54,129 nt of DNA. Origin: Halomonas campaniensis (GTDB taxonomy: Bacteria > Pseudomonadota > Gammaproteobacteria > Pseudomonadales > Halomonadaceae). The DNA is taken from contig NZ_JACHZF010000024.1 in the NCBI RefSeq assembly GCF_014193375.1, forward strand, positions 1 through 54,129, in the 5' to 3' direction. This document shows positions 9,717 to 18,716 of the stretch, piece by piece (the first letter of the stretch is position 1; the number at the start of each line of letters is the position of its first letter). The position numbers and the translations under genes were made by a program. Below the pieces are notes generated by a model. That model saw only the letters and a list, made by a program, of their open reading frames with translations, ran no database searches and was not told the DNA's origin.

Positions 9717-9872
9717 GGGGGTCTCCGGATCGAGGTTGTTGGAACTCGAATATGGCGCCCGCCCACGCTCCCTTCAAGCGGCATCGCGTCGCGCCCCCGC
9801 CGCCCTTCATGCAGCCGGGCCACGGGCCTGCTATGGTCGCCACACTCCCTTCCGCTCTCGATGAGGCTCGTG

Positions 9873-11678
9873 ATGCCGTCACGCCCCGACCCCAGGGTGC
9901 TGCTGCGCCTGCTGGGCCTGCTGGCTCCCTATCGCTACCGCCTGGCCCTGGCGGCCCTGGCCCTGCTGGTCGCCTCGGGCAGCGTGCTGCTGCTCGGCCA
10001 GGGGCTGCGCCTGGTGATCGACCGCGGGTTCATGGCCGCGGACAGCGCCGCCCTCGGTCGAACCCTCGGCCTGATGCTGTCGGTGGTGGCGGTGCTGGCC
10101 ATGGCCTCGGCGCTGCGCTACTACCTGGTGACCTGGATCGGAGAGCGGCTGGCCGCCGACCTGCGCCGCCGGGTCTTCGACCACCTGCTGACCCTGGAGC
10201 CGGGCTTCTTCGAGAGCGCCCAGGCGCCCGGCCAGGCCGCCGGCGAGATCACCTCGAGGCTCACCGCCGACACCAGCGTGCTGCAGAGCCTGTTCGGCTC
10301 CTCGGTCTCCCTGGCCCTGCGCAACCTGCTGATGCTGGTCGGCGCCGTGGCCCTGATGCTGGTGACCCAGCCCTGGCTATCGGCCATCGTCCTGCTCGGC
10401 ATTCCTGCCACGGTGCTGCCGATCCTCTGGTTCGGGCGGCGGGTGCGGCGGCTCTCCCGCGCCAGCCAGGACCGGGTGGCGGAACTCGGGCGCTATGCCG
10501 ACGAGGCGCTCACGGGCATCCGCACCGTCCAGGCCTTCACCCACGAGGGGCTCGACAGGCGCGACTACGCGGACCGTGTCGAGGAGGCCTTTGCGAGCGC
10601 CGTGACACGCACCCGCCAGCGGGCCTGGCTGACGGGCATCGCCATGCTGGCGGTCTTCACGGCGGTGGGCATCATGCTGTGGCAGGGCGGTCAGGCGGTA
10701 CTGGCCGGCACCATGACCGCCGGCGAGCTCTCGGCCTTCGTCTTCTATGCGGTGCTGGCGGCGGGGGCCGTGGCGACCCTGGCCGAGGTGGCCGGCGACG
10801 TGCAGCGCGCCGCGGGCGCCGCGGAACGCCTGCTGGAGCTGCTGGACACCCGGCCGGCCATCGCGCCCCCGGCGCATCCGGTGCCGCTGCCCGAGCCGCT
10901 CTCCGGCGAGTTGCGCTTCGAGGCGGTGAGCTTCACCTACCCGGGGCGGGAGACCCCGGCGCTGGCGGGATTCGACCTGACCATCCAGCCGGGTGAGCGG
11001 GTGGCACTGGTGGGACCCTCCGGGGCCGGCAAGAGTACCCTGCTCGCCCTGCTGCTGCGCTTTCACGACCCCGACGCCGGCACCCTGCGCCTGGACGGGA
11101 TCGACCTGCGCGAGCTCGACCCCGGCGAGCTGCGCTCGGCCCTGGGGCTGGTGGCCCAGGAGCCGGTGCTGTTCACCGGCAGCGTGGCCGACAACCTGCG
11201 CTACGGCGACCCCGAGGCGGATCTGGAGACCCTGCGCCGGGTGGCCCGGGACGCCAACGCCCTGGCCTTCATCGAGGCGCTGCCCGACGGCTTCGACACC
11301 CCGCTGGGTCCCGGCGGCGTGCAGCTCTCCGGCGGCCAGCGCCAGCGCCTGGCGATTGCCCGGGCACTGCTCAAGAATCCTCGGGTGCTGCTGCTGGACG
11401 AGGCCACCAGCGCCCTGGACGCCGAGAGCGAGCGGCTGGTGCAGCAGGCCCTGGACCGGCTGATGGTGGGTCGCACGAGCCTGGTGATCGCCCACCGCCT
11501 GGCCACGGTGGTGGCCGCCGACCGCCTGCTGGTGCTGGACGAGGGCCGGCTGGTGGCCGCCGGTCGCCACGCCGAACTGATGGCGTCCAACGCGCTCTAC
11601 CGCCACCTGGCCGAACTGCAGTTCGGGCGGCATGCAACGGACTCGGTAACCGACGCGACCTCCCAGGCCCACACCTGA
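9873..11678 (+). CDS. MsbA-type ABC exporter (fused membrane and ATPase domains)
   Basis: 601 aa half-transporter: six membrane helices to about residue 320, then an ATPase domain. Motifs: Walker A GPSGAGKSTLL, signature LSGGQRQRLAIARAL, Walker B LLLDEATSALD, and the switch AHRLATV. It should work as a homodimer in the inner membrane exporting a lipid, peptide or drug. The start at ATG 9873 has GAGG six bases upstream; ATG 9861 is a weaker in-frame alternative. It is similar to MsbA, but the neighbours are not lipid A genes (lpxK is absent), so I do not call it msbA. It converges on polB with a 12-base gap. Confidence 0.92.
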   Translation: MPSRPDPRVLLRLLGLLAPYRYRLALAALALLVASGSVLLLGQGLRLVIDRGFMAADSAALGRTLGLMLSVVAVLAMASALRYYLVTWIGERLAADLRRRVFDHLLTLEPGFFESAQAPGQAAGEITSRLTADTSVLQSLFGSSVSLALRNLLMLVGAVALMLVTQPWLSAIVLLGIPATVLPILWFGRRVRRLSRASQDRVAELGRYADEALTGIRTVQAFTHEGLDRRDYADRVEEAFASAVTRTRQRAWLTGIAMLAVFTAVGIMLWQGGQAVLAGTMTAGELSAFVFYAVLAAGAVATLAEVAGDVQRAAGAAERLLELLDTRPAIAPPAHPVPLPEPLSGELRFEAVSFTYPGRETPALAGFDLTIQPGERVALVGPSGAGKSTLLALLLRFHDPDAGTLRLDGIDLRELDPGELRSALGLVAQEPVLFTGSVADNLRYGDPEADLETLRRVARDANALAFIEALPDGFDTPLGPGGVQLSGGQRQRLAIARALLKNPRVLLLDEATSALDAESERLVQQALDRLMVGRTSLVIAHRLATVVAADRLLVLDEGRLVAAGRHAELMASNALYRHLAELQFGRHATDSVTDATSQAHT

Positions 11679-11690
11679 ACGCTCCGGCGC

Positions 11691-14066
11691 TCAGAACAGT
11701 CCCAGCTGGCGGTCGATCAGGGTGGCGAAGTCGTCGCCCACGAAGGGCAGGATGGCGTCGGCCACCGGCTGGAGCTGGCGGGTCAGGTAGTGGTCGGTGT
11801 CGATGGGCGAGTGGTGCGCCTCCAGGGGCTCGGGGCCGGCCAGGGTCATCACGTAGCGGATCCAGCCGCCGTGCTGGTACTGGCGCGGCCGGCCCAGGCG
11901 GTCATTCTCCGCATCGGCCAGCCTGGCCGCGCGCACGTGGGGCGGCACGTTGCGGCGATAGTCGTCGAGGCGCCGGCGCAGCCGCTTGCGATAGACCAGC
12001 CGCTCGTCGAACTCCCCCGACCGGGCGCGCGCCAGGAAGGCCTGCACGTAGCCGCGCACGTACTCCCGCCAGGGCTCGCCGGTGAAGACCCGCCGGTAGA
12101 GCTCCTGCTGGAACGCCTTGGCGAGCTCCGTCCAGTCGGTACGCACCGTCTCGAGCCCCTTGAACACCAGCCGCTCGCCGCCATCCGCGTCCCGCACCAG
12201 CCCCGCGTAGCGCTTCTTGCTACCCGCCTCGGCGCCGCGGATGGTGGGCATCAGGAAGCGCCGATAGTGGGTCTCGAACTGCAGCTCCAGGGCGCTCGCG
12301 AGGCCATACGCCTCGGCCAGGTGTTCGCGCCACCAGGCGTTGACCCGGCCCACCAGCCGATGGCCGATCACCGCGGCCTCCTCTTCCTCGCAGGGGCGGC
12401 CCAGCCAGACGAAGGTGGAGTCGGTGTCACCGTAGATAACGGTATATCTTTCCATCTCGATCAGCTCGCGGGTGCGGTGCATGATGGCGTGGCCGCGCAT
12501 GGTGATCGAGGAGGCGAGGCGCGCATCGAAGAAGCGGCAGCCCTTGGAGCCCAGCACGCCGTAGAAGCTGTTCATGATGATCTTCAGCGCCTGGGAGAGC
12601 GGCGCGTTGCCGGCACGCTTGGCGGCCTCGCGCCCGGCCCACACTCCCTCGACGATGGCCGGCAGGGCGTGGCGGGTGCGCGAGAAGCGCGCGCCGCGAA
12701 AGCCCGGTACCGAGGCGGCATCCGAAGGGTCGGCGAGCCCCTCCACCAGCCCCGCCGGGTCGATCAGGAAGCTGCGGATGATCGAGGGGTAGAGGCTCTT
12801 GAAGTCGAGCACCAGCACCGAGTCGTAGAGGCCTGGGCGGGAGTCCATGACGAAGCCGCCCGGGCTCTCGGCGTCCTCTCCCTCGCCGAGGCTCGGCGCC
12901 ACCAGGCCCAGGCGATGCAGCCGCGGCAGGTAGAGGTGGGTGAAGGCCGCCACCGAGCCGCCGCTGCGGTCGGCGGGCAGGCCGGTCACCGCGGCCCGCT
13001 CGAGCAGGAAGTCCAGCAGCTCGGCCTTGGCGAAGATCCGCGTGACCAGCTCGCAGTCCTTGAGGTTGTAGCGGGCCAGCGCCGGCTTGTCCTCGGCGAA
13101 CATGCGCAGGATCTCGTCCAGGCGCTGGTAGGGGTTGTCGATCGCCTTGCCCTCGCCGAGAAGCCGGCGGGCCACGTTCTCCAGGCTGAAGGAGGGGAAG
13201 TGCCAGGTGGCCGAGCGCAGCGCCTCGATGCCGTCGATGATCAGCCGCCCGGCGGCGGCGGCGAAGAAGTGGTTGGGCTGGTGACCGTGGGCGCGCCACT
13301 CGAGCTCGCTGCCACCGCGCCCGAGCCTTAGCGGCACGCCCAGCCGCTCGGCGTGATCGCGCAGCACCCGCAGGTCGAACTGCACCAGGTTCCAGCCAAT
13401 GATGGCGTCGGGATCATGCTCGGCGAACCAGGCGTTGAGGCGCCGGAGCAGCTCGGCGCGGCTGGCGCAGTACTCGAGGGCGAAGTCGTGCTCGCCTTCC
13501 CCGCCGTTGGCCGGCCCCAGCATGAAGACGCTGCGCTGGCCGCAGCCCTCCAGGGCGATGGAGTAGAGCTCGCCCCGGCCGCTGGTCTCGATATCCAGCG
13601 ACACGGTGCGCAGCCGGGGGCGGTAGTCCGGGGCCGGGCGCAGGCGCGCCTCCACCAGCCCGCCCTCGCCGTCCGGCGTTCCGGTCACGGCCACCGGCGC
13701 GGTGATAAAGCGCTCCATCAGGTAGCGCTCCGGCGGGCGGATATCGGCCTCGTGGAGCGTGATCCCGGCCTCACCCAGGCGCCGCTCGAGCCGGAGCAGC
13801 TGCCGGTACTGTTCGCAGTAGAGCCCGAGCACCGGGCGGCGATGGAAGTCACGGAGCTCAAGCGCGCGCAGGGTCACCCCCGGCTCACCGGCCAGCAGCG
13901 CCTCGGCCGCCGCTCGCTGTTCGGCGGGCAGGAAGGCCACCGCGGGCTGCACCGGCAGGCGCACCCGCAGCGGCCCCTCGTCGGTGGCCAACCACAGGGT
14001 GACCTCGGTGCCCCGGGGCGTATCTTCCCAGTGGCGGGTCAGGATAAAGCCGTGGCGAGTCGACAA
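11691..14066 (-). CDS. polB: DNA polymerase II
   Basis: 791 aa family-B polymerase, close to the 783 aa of E. coli Pol II, an SOS-linked repair and translesion enzyme. The N-terminal [17 protein letters not shown] matches the E. coli start almost exactly. Exonuclease motifs: [21 protein letters not shown] and [13 protein letters not shown]. Polymerase motifs: [10 protein letters not shown] (A), [13 protein letters not shown] (B) and YGDTDST (C). All catalytic acids are present, so it should be active with proofreading. I place the start at TTG 14066, which gives the family N-terminus; the longer frame to 14129 would overlap the preceding gene and adds unrelated residues. No LexA box is apparent at the gene itself, as it sits behind three closely spaced genes. 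Confidence 0.95.
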   Translation of the reverse strand: MSTRHGFILTRHWEDTPRGTEVTLWLATDEGPLRVRLPVQPAVAFLPAEQRAAAEALLAGEPGVTLRALELRDFHRRPVLGLYCEQYRQLLRLERRLGEAGITLHEADIRPPERYLMERFITAPVAVTGTPDGEGGLVEARLRPAPDYRPRLRTVSLDIETSGRGELYSIALEGCGQRSVFMLGPANGGEGEHDFALEYCASRAELLRRLNAWFAEHDPDAIIGWNLVQFDLRVLRDHAERLGVPLRLGRGGSELEWRAHGHQPNHFFAAAAGRLIIDGIEALRSATWHFPSFSLENVARRLLGEGKAIDNPYQRLDEILRMFAEDKPALARYNLKDCELVTRIFAKAELLDFLLERAAVTGLPADRSGGSVAAFTHLYLPRLHRLGLVAPSLGEGEDAESPGGFVMDSRPGLYDSVLVLDFKSLYPSIIRSFLIDPAGLVEGLADPSDAASVPGFRGARFSRTRHALPAIVEGVWAGREAAKRAGNAPLSQALKIIMNSFYGVLGSKGCRFFDARLASSITMRGHAIMHRTRELIEMERYTVIYGDTDSTFVWLGRPCEEEEAAVIGHRLVGRVNAWWREHLAEAYGLASALELQFETHYRRFLMPTIRGAEAGSKKRYAGLVRDADGGERLVFKGLETVRTDWTELAKAFQQELYRRVFTGEPWREYVRGYVQAFLARARSGEFDERLVYRKRLRRRLDDYRRNVPPHVRAARLADAENDRLGRPRQYQHGGWIRYVMTLAGPEPLEAHHSPIDTDHYLTRQLQPVADAILPFVGDDFATLIDRQLGLF

Positions 14067-14071
14067 GCCGT

Positions 14072-14374
14072 CTACCCGAGGCCCGCCAGCCGACGCAGGC
14101 CCGCGGCGGCCTCTGCCGTGGCCAGCCACGCCACCAGGGTGACATTGAGCGCCACGCAGCCCCAGAGGATGGCGCCGAAGGGCTGCTTGCGGGTCTTGTG
14201 GCGAAAGGCGCGCCGCGCCAGCAGCGCCCCCGGCCAGCCCCCCGCCAGGGCCACCAGGTGCAGGGTCGATTCGCGGATGCGGCGGCGATCGCGCCGCGCC
14301 GCCGCCTTGTCGATGCCATACAGGAGCAGGGCCGCCAGGCTCGCCGGCAAGTAGAGGCCGATCAGCCAGGTCAT
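14072..14374 (-). CDS. DUF1294 family membrane protein
   Basis: 100 aa with about three hydrophobic segments and a conserved cytoplasmic loop: [12 protein letters not shown], then [19 protein letters not shown]. These are hallmarks of DUF1294, small inner-membrane proteins of unknown function. Its ATG overlaps the stop of the metallophosphoesterase gene (ATGA), and five bases separate its stop from the polB start, so all three are likely one transcript. Confidence 0.87.
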   Translation of the reverse strand: MTWLIGLYLPASLAALLLYGIDKAAARRDRRRIRESTLHLVALAGGWPGALLARRAFRHKTRKQPFGAILWGCVALNVTLVAWLATAEAAAGLRRLAGLG

Positions 14375-15141
14375 ATGGCCGGCACCTCGATGATCAGATC
14401 CGATTTGAACAGCGGCGGGTCGAACTCGTCGGGATACCCGCCAGGGTTGGCGACAATACGCGTTCCCGACACTTCCAGGTCTACCGGCTCATGCACATGG
14501 CCATGGATCCACAGGTCCATGCGGCCCATCAGCCGTGGCAAGTGGGAAGCGAAGGCCGGCGACAGCGCATCACCGCGGTAGCGCGGCGGAATACCCTCGG
14601 CCAGGGGGGCATGGTGGCTGATCACCACCCGGGGACCGCTGAACGGCTCCGCAAGCTCCGCCGCAAGCCACCCCAGCGCCTCTGCATGCAGGCGGCGGCT
14701 CTCGGCCGGGGTGAAGACCTCCCCTTCCGGCTGCTCGATGATGCGGAAGTCCGGCATCAGGGCCAGCGCCCTGGCCTCGGTCAGCGCCGGGTCATGATCG
14801 GGCTGGTCGGCATGGAGGGCGAAATCGGTCCATAGGGTCGTGCCGTGGAAACGTACACCGCCGAGGGTCAGGGTGTGATTGTCCAGCAGATGGATGCCCA
14901 GCCGGGCGGCCTCGCCGGCCAGTTCCCGGCGCAGGGCGGGCATGCAGGTGCCGTAGAATTCGTGGTTGCCGGGCACATAGAGGATAGGCGTACCGGCGAA
15001 GTACTCTGCTGCCCAGGCGAGCCCACGGGTGCCCGAGTGAATGTCACCGGCCAGGATCACCGCATCGGCGTTGACCTCCGGCAGCTCCCTCGCAGTGTCG
15101 AAGTGTTCCAGATGAAGATCCGAAAGTACCCTCAGGCGCAT
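14371..15141 (-). CDS. metallophosphoesterase (calcineurin-like)
   Basis: 256 aa cytoplasmic phosphoesterase. The five metal-binding blocks appear in order: [31 protein letters not shown] and HGHVHEP, so both metal sites should be complete. The substrate cannot be inferred; relatives act on nucleic acids, nucleotides or phosphoproteins. I choose ATG 15141, which has AAGGGA six bases upstream and starts directly at the first strand; ATG 15165 would add eight residues. It is first in a tightly packed set with DUF1294 and polB, which allows, but does not prove, a role in nucleic-acid metabolism. Confidence 0.9.
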   Translation of the reverse strand: MRLRVLSDLHLEHFDTARELPEVNADAVILAGDIHSGTRGLAWAAEYFAGTPILYVPGNHEFYGTCMPALRRELAGEAARLGIHLLDNHTLTLGGVRFHGTTLWTDFALHADQPDHDPALTEARALALMPDFRIIEQPEGEVFTPAESRRLHAEALGWLAAELAEPFSGPRVVISHHAPLAEGIPPRYRGDALSPAFASHLPRLMGRMDLWIHGHVHEPVDLEVSGTRIVANPGGYPDEFDPPLFKSDLIIEVPAI

Positions 15142-15198
15142 CGTCGGTCCCTTGCAGCGAGCCATTTCGGCCAGTGTGATACACCCGCCGGAGGAACT

Positions 15199-15606
15199 CT
15201 ACTGCCCGGTCAGCACCTCGAGCACGCGCCGTGTTCCCTCCCGGTTGCGCCGCTGCTGGTCGCGATACTCGTCGGTGTCGATCTCGGGCCAGCGCTCGCC
15301 GCGACGCTTTACCACCGGCAGGCCCGGCTCTCCGTGGTGCCAGAGCCGGTGGGGCACCCTCACCTCGCGGACCCCGCCGCCGTCAAGTTCGACATGCCAC
15401 TCATGGTGGTAGTCGTTGGGCCGGCGGTGCGTGCCCGGCTCGCCGAGGCGCAGCAGCCTGGGGCTGCGCGTCGTCTCGATCAGGGTGCCGCTCCAGGCCT
15501 GGCGAGTCTCCCGGGCCGGCGCCAGCCACAGCTGCCAGGCGACCACCGGCAGGGCCAGGGCGACCAGCAGCAGGATGCGACGAAGCGTGCGTGGGACCTT
15601 CTCCAT
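15199..15606 (-). CDS. membrane-anchored protein of unknown function
   Basis: 135 aa. Basic residues (Lys/Arg at 3-10) precede one hydrophobic helix at about 11-29, giving an N-in membrane anchor or signal sequence. The remainder is hydrophilic, His- and Arg-rich, with the segments HRRPNDYHHEWHVELD and VPHRLWHHGEPG, and a charged C-terminal helix. It is presumably periplasmic. I do not recognise a family. It lies between the cupin gene and the phosphoesterase on the same strand, 21 and 57 bases away, and may share their transcript. Confidence 0.75.
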   Translation of the reverse strand: MEKVPRTLRRILLLVALALPVVAWQLWLAPARETRQAWSGTLIETTRSPRLLRLGEPGTHRRPNDYHHEWHVELDGGGVREVRVPHRLWHHGEPGLPVVKRRGERWPEIDTDEYRDQQRRNREGTRRVLEVLTGQ

Positions 15607-15627
15607 GTGTGCCTCCCTGACAGCGGA

Positions 15628-15942
15628 TCACGCGTAGTGCACCGCCAGCCAGACGGTATCCTGGTTAGGGTCGGTCCAGGCGACCCGGTGACGGCGATGG
15701 GCCGGGATCAGCAGGTGGTCCCCCGGGCCCAGGGTGACCGTCTCGCCCTCCTCGAAGGCGACCACGCCGCGGCCCCTGAGCACCAGCACCCACTCGTGGC
15801 GGGGCTGGTCATACCAGCCGGTCTCGGGCGAGGTGTGGCCCCGGGAGACGATACGCTCCACCGTCACCGACTCGGCGCGGAAGAGTTCCTCGAAAAGTTC
15901 CTCGGGCAGGCGCTCGGGAATTCCCTCGAACAGGTTGCCCAT
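15628..15942 (-). CDS. small cupin-domain protein
   Basis: 104 aa, a single cupin beta-barrel. The two cupin motifs are visible: PRHEWVLVLRGRGVVAFEEGE and GPGDHLLIPAHRRHRVAW (shortened), with His, Glu and His residues that could bind a metal. Cupins of this size bind small molecules or act as simple enzymes, and nothing here fixes a substrate. The start is ATG 15942 behind a G-rich stretch; GTG 15945 is an alternative. It is the first gene downstream of the strong minus-strand terminator at 16039-16064, so its promoter must lie between 15943 and 16038. Confidence 0.87.
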   Translation of the reverse strand: MGNLFEGIPERLPEELFEELFRAESVTVERIVSRGHTSPETGWYDQPRHEWVLVLRGRGVVAFEEGETVTLGPGDHLLIPAHRRHRVAWTDPNQDTVWLAVHYA

Positions 15943-16038
15943 CACGACAGCCCCCCATGGTCGACGATCACCGGCTCTCGCCCTTGCGGCTCATCCTTCG
16001 GCTCCATGCCCTGACCATAGCAGCCCTGTCGGCCAGGC

Positions 16039-16064
16039 AAAAAAAAGGCCCCCCGAAGGGGACC
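16039..16064 (-). terminator. rho-independent terminator with UUCG tetraloop
   Basis: Read on the minus strand, GGTCCCC-TTCG-GGGGGCC forms a 7-bp stem (one G-U pair) closed by the very stable UUCG loop and followed by eight T residues. It lies 227 bases downstream of the outer-membrane gene stop, an unusually long distance for that gene's terminator. Confidence 0.9.
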
Positions 16065-16290
16065 AGGTGGAGCACGCCAGCTCACTCGGTGAATCGCCAC
16101 TCTGCCTCGGCGATCATGTCTTACATATTGCGAAGATCAGGCCAGAAATATGACAAAACATTTGAATACATAAGGTTATGAAATTAACACGATGCGCGAC
16201 CTCTCCTGCATCGGGCGACAGCCATGCGGCACTGCACCATAGGTGCGCTCTTCGGGCGCTGAATGCGCCATGGCGAAGCGAGCATCCGGG
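16065..16290 (-). other. non-coding gap with AT-rich block; possible small RNA
   Basis: No credible protein gene. Bases 16118-16192 are clearly more AT-rich than the surroundings and contain promoter-like hexamers on the minus strand (TTGTCA, CATATT, AATATG), though no pair has ideal spacing. Between it and the UUCG terminator lie about 70 bases with hairpin potential (GTGAGC and GCTCCAC arms at about 16066-16084). A transcript of about 80-130 nt ending at the terminator is possible. This is inference only. Confidence 0.3.
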
Positions 16291-17043
16291 TCAGAAGCGC
16301 CAGGTGGCCCCCAGCAGGGGGCCGCTCATCGAGACGTCCAGGCGGGTTCCTGACGTGTCACGCTCCACCGCCAGGTGGCGATAGCCCGCGGAGAGCGTCA
16401 GGGTCTCGTTCACCGCCAGGTTGGCGGTGGCCACCAGCTGCCAGGTGCTGTCGGCGCCGACTCCGAAGCCGCCGACATCGCCGTGCAGCAATGTCGACCA
16501 GGCCGGGCTCCAGGTCGAACGCAGCCGCGCGGCGAGGATCGGGTCGACCCAGCGCTCGGTGTCGCGGGCCGCGAGCCCCAGGGCCGGCACGCCCACCTCC
16601 GCCTCGATGCGCCAGGCCCGCGCCCCCGCCAGCAGGTCCAGGCGATGCTCGGGCTCGCTGACCACCTGGTAGCCCGCCAGCGCCGTCACCGAGCGCTGGC
16701 GCAGCCTGCCCTCGGCGACGATGCCGGGGGCCAGCGCGCTCTCCTGGCTCAGCGAGGCCCAGGTGAGGTCCCCCAGCAGCACCCAGCGATCACGCCGCGC
16801 ACTGCCGGTCAGGAAGAAGGCCCCCTCCAGGTCATCCAGCACCTCGCCAAAGGAGCGCGAGGTGCTGACCGTGGGGGCTCCCGCCAGGGGCCGGACATCG
16901 CCCGACAGGCCTGCCATCCAGGCGTAGGGGGTCAGCTGGAAGCGCCAGCCGTCCGCCTCGGCATGGGCCTGGGACGCCAGGCCGGGGGTTGCGAGCCCCA
17001 GCGCGGCAAGCCCCAGGGCCAGAGCAAGCCGCCGGGCCTTCAT
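16291..17043 (-). CDS. outer-membrane beta-barrel protein
   Basis: 250 aa. A signal peptide (basic KARR, hydrophobic core, cleavage near SQAHA at about residue 28) is followed by alternating-hydrophobicity strands and a terminal Phe (GATWRF), the usual outer-membrane barrel signature. The strand pattern suggests a barrel of about ten strands; no specific channel or enzyme family is recognisable. Its ATG overlaps the stop codon of the amidohydrolase gene (ATGA), so the two are co-translated and probably function together, for example in uptake of a substrate that the exported hydrolase processes. That link is inferred from gene order alone. Confidence 0.85.
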   Translation of the reverse strand: MKARRLALALGLAALGLATPGLASQAHAEADGWRFQLTPYAWMAGLSGDVRPLAGAPTVSTSRSFGEVLDDLEGAFFLTGSARRDRWVLLGDLTWASLSQESALAPGIVAEGRLRQRSVTALAGYQVVSEPEHRLDLLAGARAWRIEAEVGVPALGLAARDTERWVDPILAARLRSTWSPAWSTLLHGDVGGFGVGADSTWQLVATANLAVNETLTLSAGYRHLAVERDTSGTRLDVSMSGPLLGATWRF

Positions 17044-18524
17044 GAACCTTCTCCCAGGCGTTCCTTGTGGATGCGACCGCCCTTCATGATCAGGCGCAGG
17101 TTGCGCTCCGGGTCGTGCAGGAAATCGAGGTCGCGGCTCGGGTCGCCGTCCACCACCAGCAGGTCCGCCAGGGCGCCGGGCTCGATGCGCCCGAGGGTGC
17201 CGGGATAGGGGTTGCGCGGACCCGAGAGGGCGAGCAGCTCGCCGTTGCGGCCGGTGGCCATGGCCAGCACCGTCAGGGGGTCGTAGAAGCGGGTGAGCTT
17301 GGCCAGGTGGCGCAGCTGGTTCGGGGTGTTCTGGGGGCTGAAGAGGATATCGGTGCCCCAGGCCGTGTTGACGTCGAAGCGCTGGGCCATCTCGTAGGCG
17401 CGCACCGTGCCCTCGGTCACCTGGCGCTGGGACTCTCGACGCGCGGCGTCGGGATAGACGTTGGCATCCTCGTCCTGCAGGAAGGGCTGCAGGCTCCACC
17501 AGGCGCCCTCCCCGGCCATCATGCGCACGCTCTCCTCATCGGCCAGCTGGCCATGCTCGATGCAGCGCACCCCGGCCCGCAGGGCGCGCTGGATCCCCCG
17601 CGGCGTGTAGACGTGCACCGTCACGTAGGTGCCCCAGTCGTCCGCGGCCTCCACCGCCGCACGCAGCTCGCGCTCGGTAAACTGGGTGCTGTCCAGGGGA
17701 TCGTAGATCGAGGCGACCCCGCCGCCGGCCATCAGCTTGATCTGGGAGGCGCCAAGCATCAGCTGCTCCCGGGTACGGCGCAGCACCTCGGCCTCGCCGT
17801 CGGCGATCGCCGCCACGCCCTGGCGCTCCTGCTCGCTGAGCGGCGTGGCGGTGCCGCGGGGCACCTCGTGGCGCATGCGAAAATCGCCATGGCCCGACGT
17901 CTGGGAGATCATGGCGCCGGCGGGAAATATCCGGGGGCCGGCCACGACGCCCTCGTCGATGGCGCGCTTGAGCGCGAAGGAGGGCCCGCCCACGTCGCGC
18001 ACGCTGGTCACCCCGCGCATCAGGGTGCGCTCCGCCTCCCGGGCCGCCACCAGGTGCACATAGCCCACGTCGGCGGTCATCGCCGCCACCTGGGTGATGG
18101 CGGCCAGGGTGGTGTGCCAGTGGGCATCGATCAGCCCCGGCATCAGCACCCGCCCGCCGCAGTCGATCACCTCGGCCCCCTCGGGGTCGGCGTCACCGGG
18201 CAGGATGGCCTGGATGCGCCCCGCCTCCACCCGCACCGCCACGTTGTCGCGCAGCGGCGAGCCGCTGCCGTCGAACAGCCGCAGGTGGGTCAGCAACAGC
18301 GGTCCCTTGCGCTCCCGGGGCTTCTCCCCCACCGCGGAGGGGGCGTGAAGGCCGGCGAACAGCGCCATGACGGCGGCCGCTCCGCCCAGGAAGTGGCGTC
18401 GCGAGATTTCCGCCATCATGCGCTCGTGGAAACGCTGCAGCAGCGGCGAGCCGCAACTGCAGGCGCCGTGGCCATGGCGGAGTGAGTGCGCCATCAGGGG
18501 CGAAGGGGGGGTGGCAGGCGGCAT
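17040..18524 (-). CDS. Tat-exported metal-dependent amidohydrolase
   Basis: 494 aa. A twin-arginine motif (ISRRHFLGGAA) at about residues 40-50 followed by a hydrophobic stretch predicts folded export; ATG 18419 (MMAEIS region) would put the motif near the N-terminus and may be the true start. The amidohydrolase barrel follows with metal ligands in the HxH motif (DAHWHT), the His of CIEHGQ and the Asp of WGTDILF. The nearest relatives I can name are imidazolonepropionase-like amidohydrolases and Xaa-Pro dipeptidase-like enzymes; the substrate is unknown. It forms an operon with the overlapping barrel gene. An FNR/ANR-like box lies about 100 bases upstream. Confidence 0.9.
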   Translation of the reverse strand: MPPATPPSPLMAHSLRHGHGACSCGSPLLQRFHERMMAEISRRHFLGGAAAVMALFAGLHAPSAVGEKPRERKGPLLLTHLRLFDGSGSPLRDNVAVRVEAGRIQAILPGDADPEGAEVIDCGGRVLMPGLIDAHWHTTLAAITQVAAMTADVGYVHLVAAREAERTLMRGVTSVRDVGGPSFALKRAIDEGVVAGPRIFPAGAMISQTSGHGDFRMRHEVPRGTATPLSEQERQGVAAIADGEAEVLRRTREQLMLGASQIKLMAGGGVASIYDPLDSTQFTERELRAAVEAADDWGTYVTVHVYTPRGIQRALRAGVRCIEHGQLADEESVRMMAGEGAWWSLQPFLQDEDANVYPDAARRESQRQVTEGTVRAYEMAQRFDVNTAWGTDILFSPQNTPNQLRHLAKLTRFYDPLTVLAMATGRNGELLALSGPRNPYPGTLGRIEPGALADLLVVDGDPSRDLDFLHDPERNLRLIMKGGRIHKERLGEGS

Positions 18525-18620
18525 GAGGAACTCCTTGTCTTGTTCCGGTCGATGCCGCCTCGACCGGCAGGCAGGGCGACTCGGCGGGATGTGGGCTCGT
18601 CAGGGAGTTGGCGGCAGGCC

Positions 18621-18634
18621 TTGAGCGGCATCAA
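18621..18634 (-). promoter_or_regulatory. candidate FNR/ANR-type box
   Basis: TTGAG-CGGC-ATCAA (plus strand) matches nine of the ten conserved positions of the FNR/ANR consensus TTGAT-N4-ATCAA. It sits about 97 bases upstream of the amidohydrolase start and would place a transcription start near 18586. I do not see a good -10 at the matching distance, so the call is tentative. The rest of the 18525-18716 gap holds nothing else clear. Confidence 0.4.
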
Positions 18635-18716
18635 GCCGAGCCACGCACCTCCCGAGATGTCATGAAATTAGCCCGAAACCCCGACCGGCGCCATGGGCGA
18701 TCCCGGCCTCGCACCT

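Noticed and set aside
9873..11678. Calling the ABC exporter msbA
   Set aside because: Motifs only show an MsbA-like half-transporter; lpxK, the usual neighbour, is absent and several paralogues of this type exist in most genomes.
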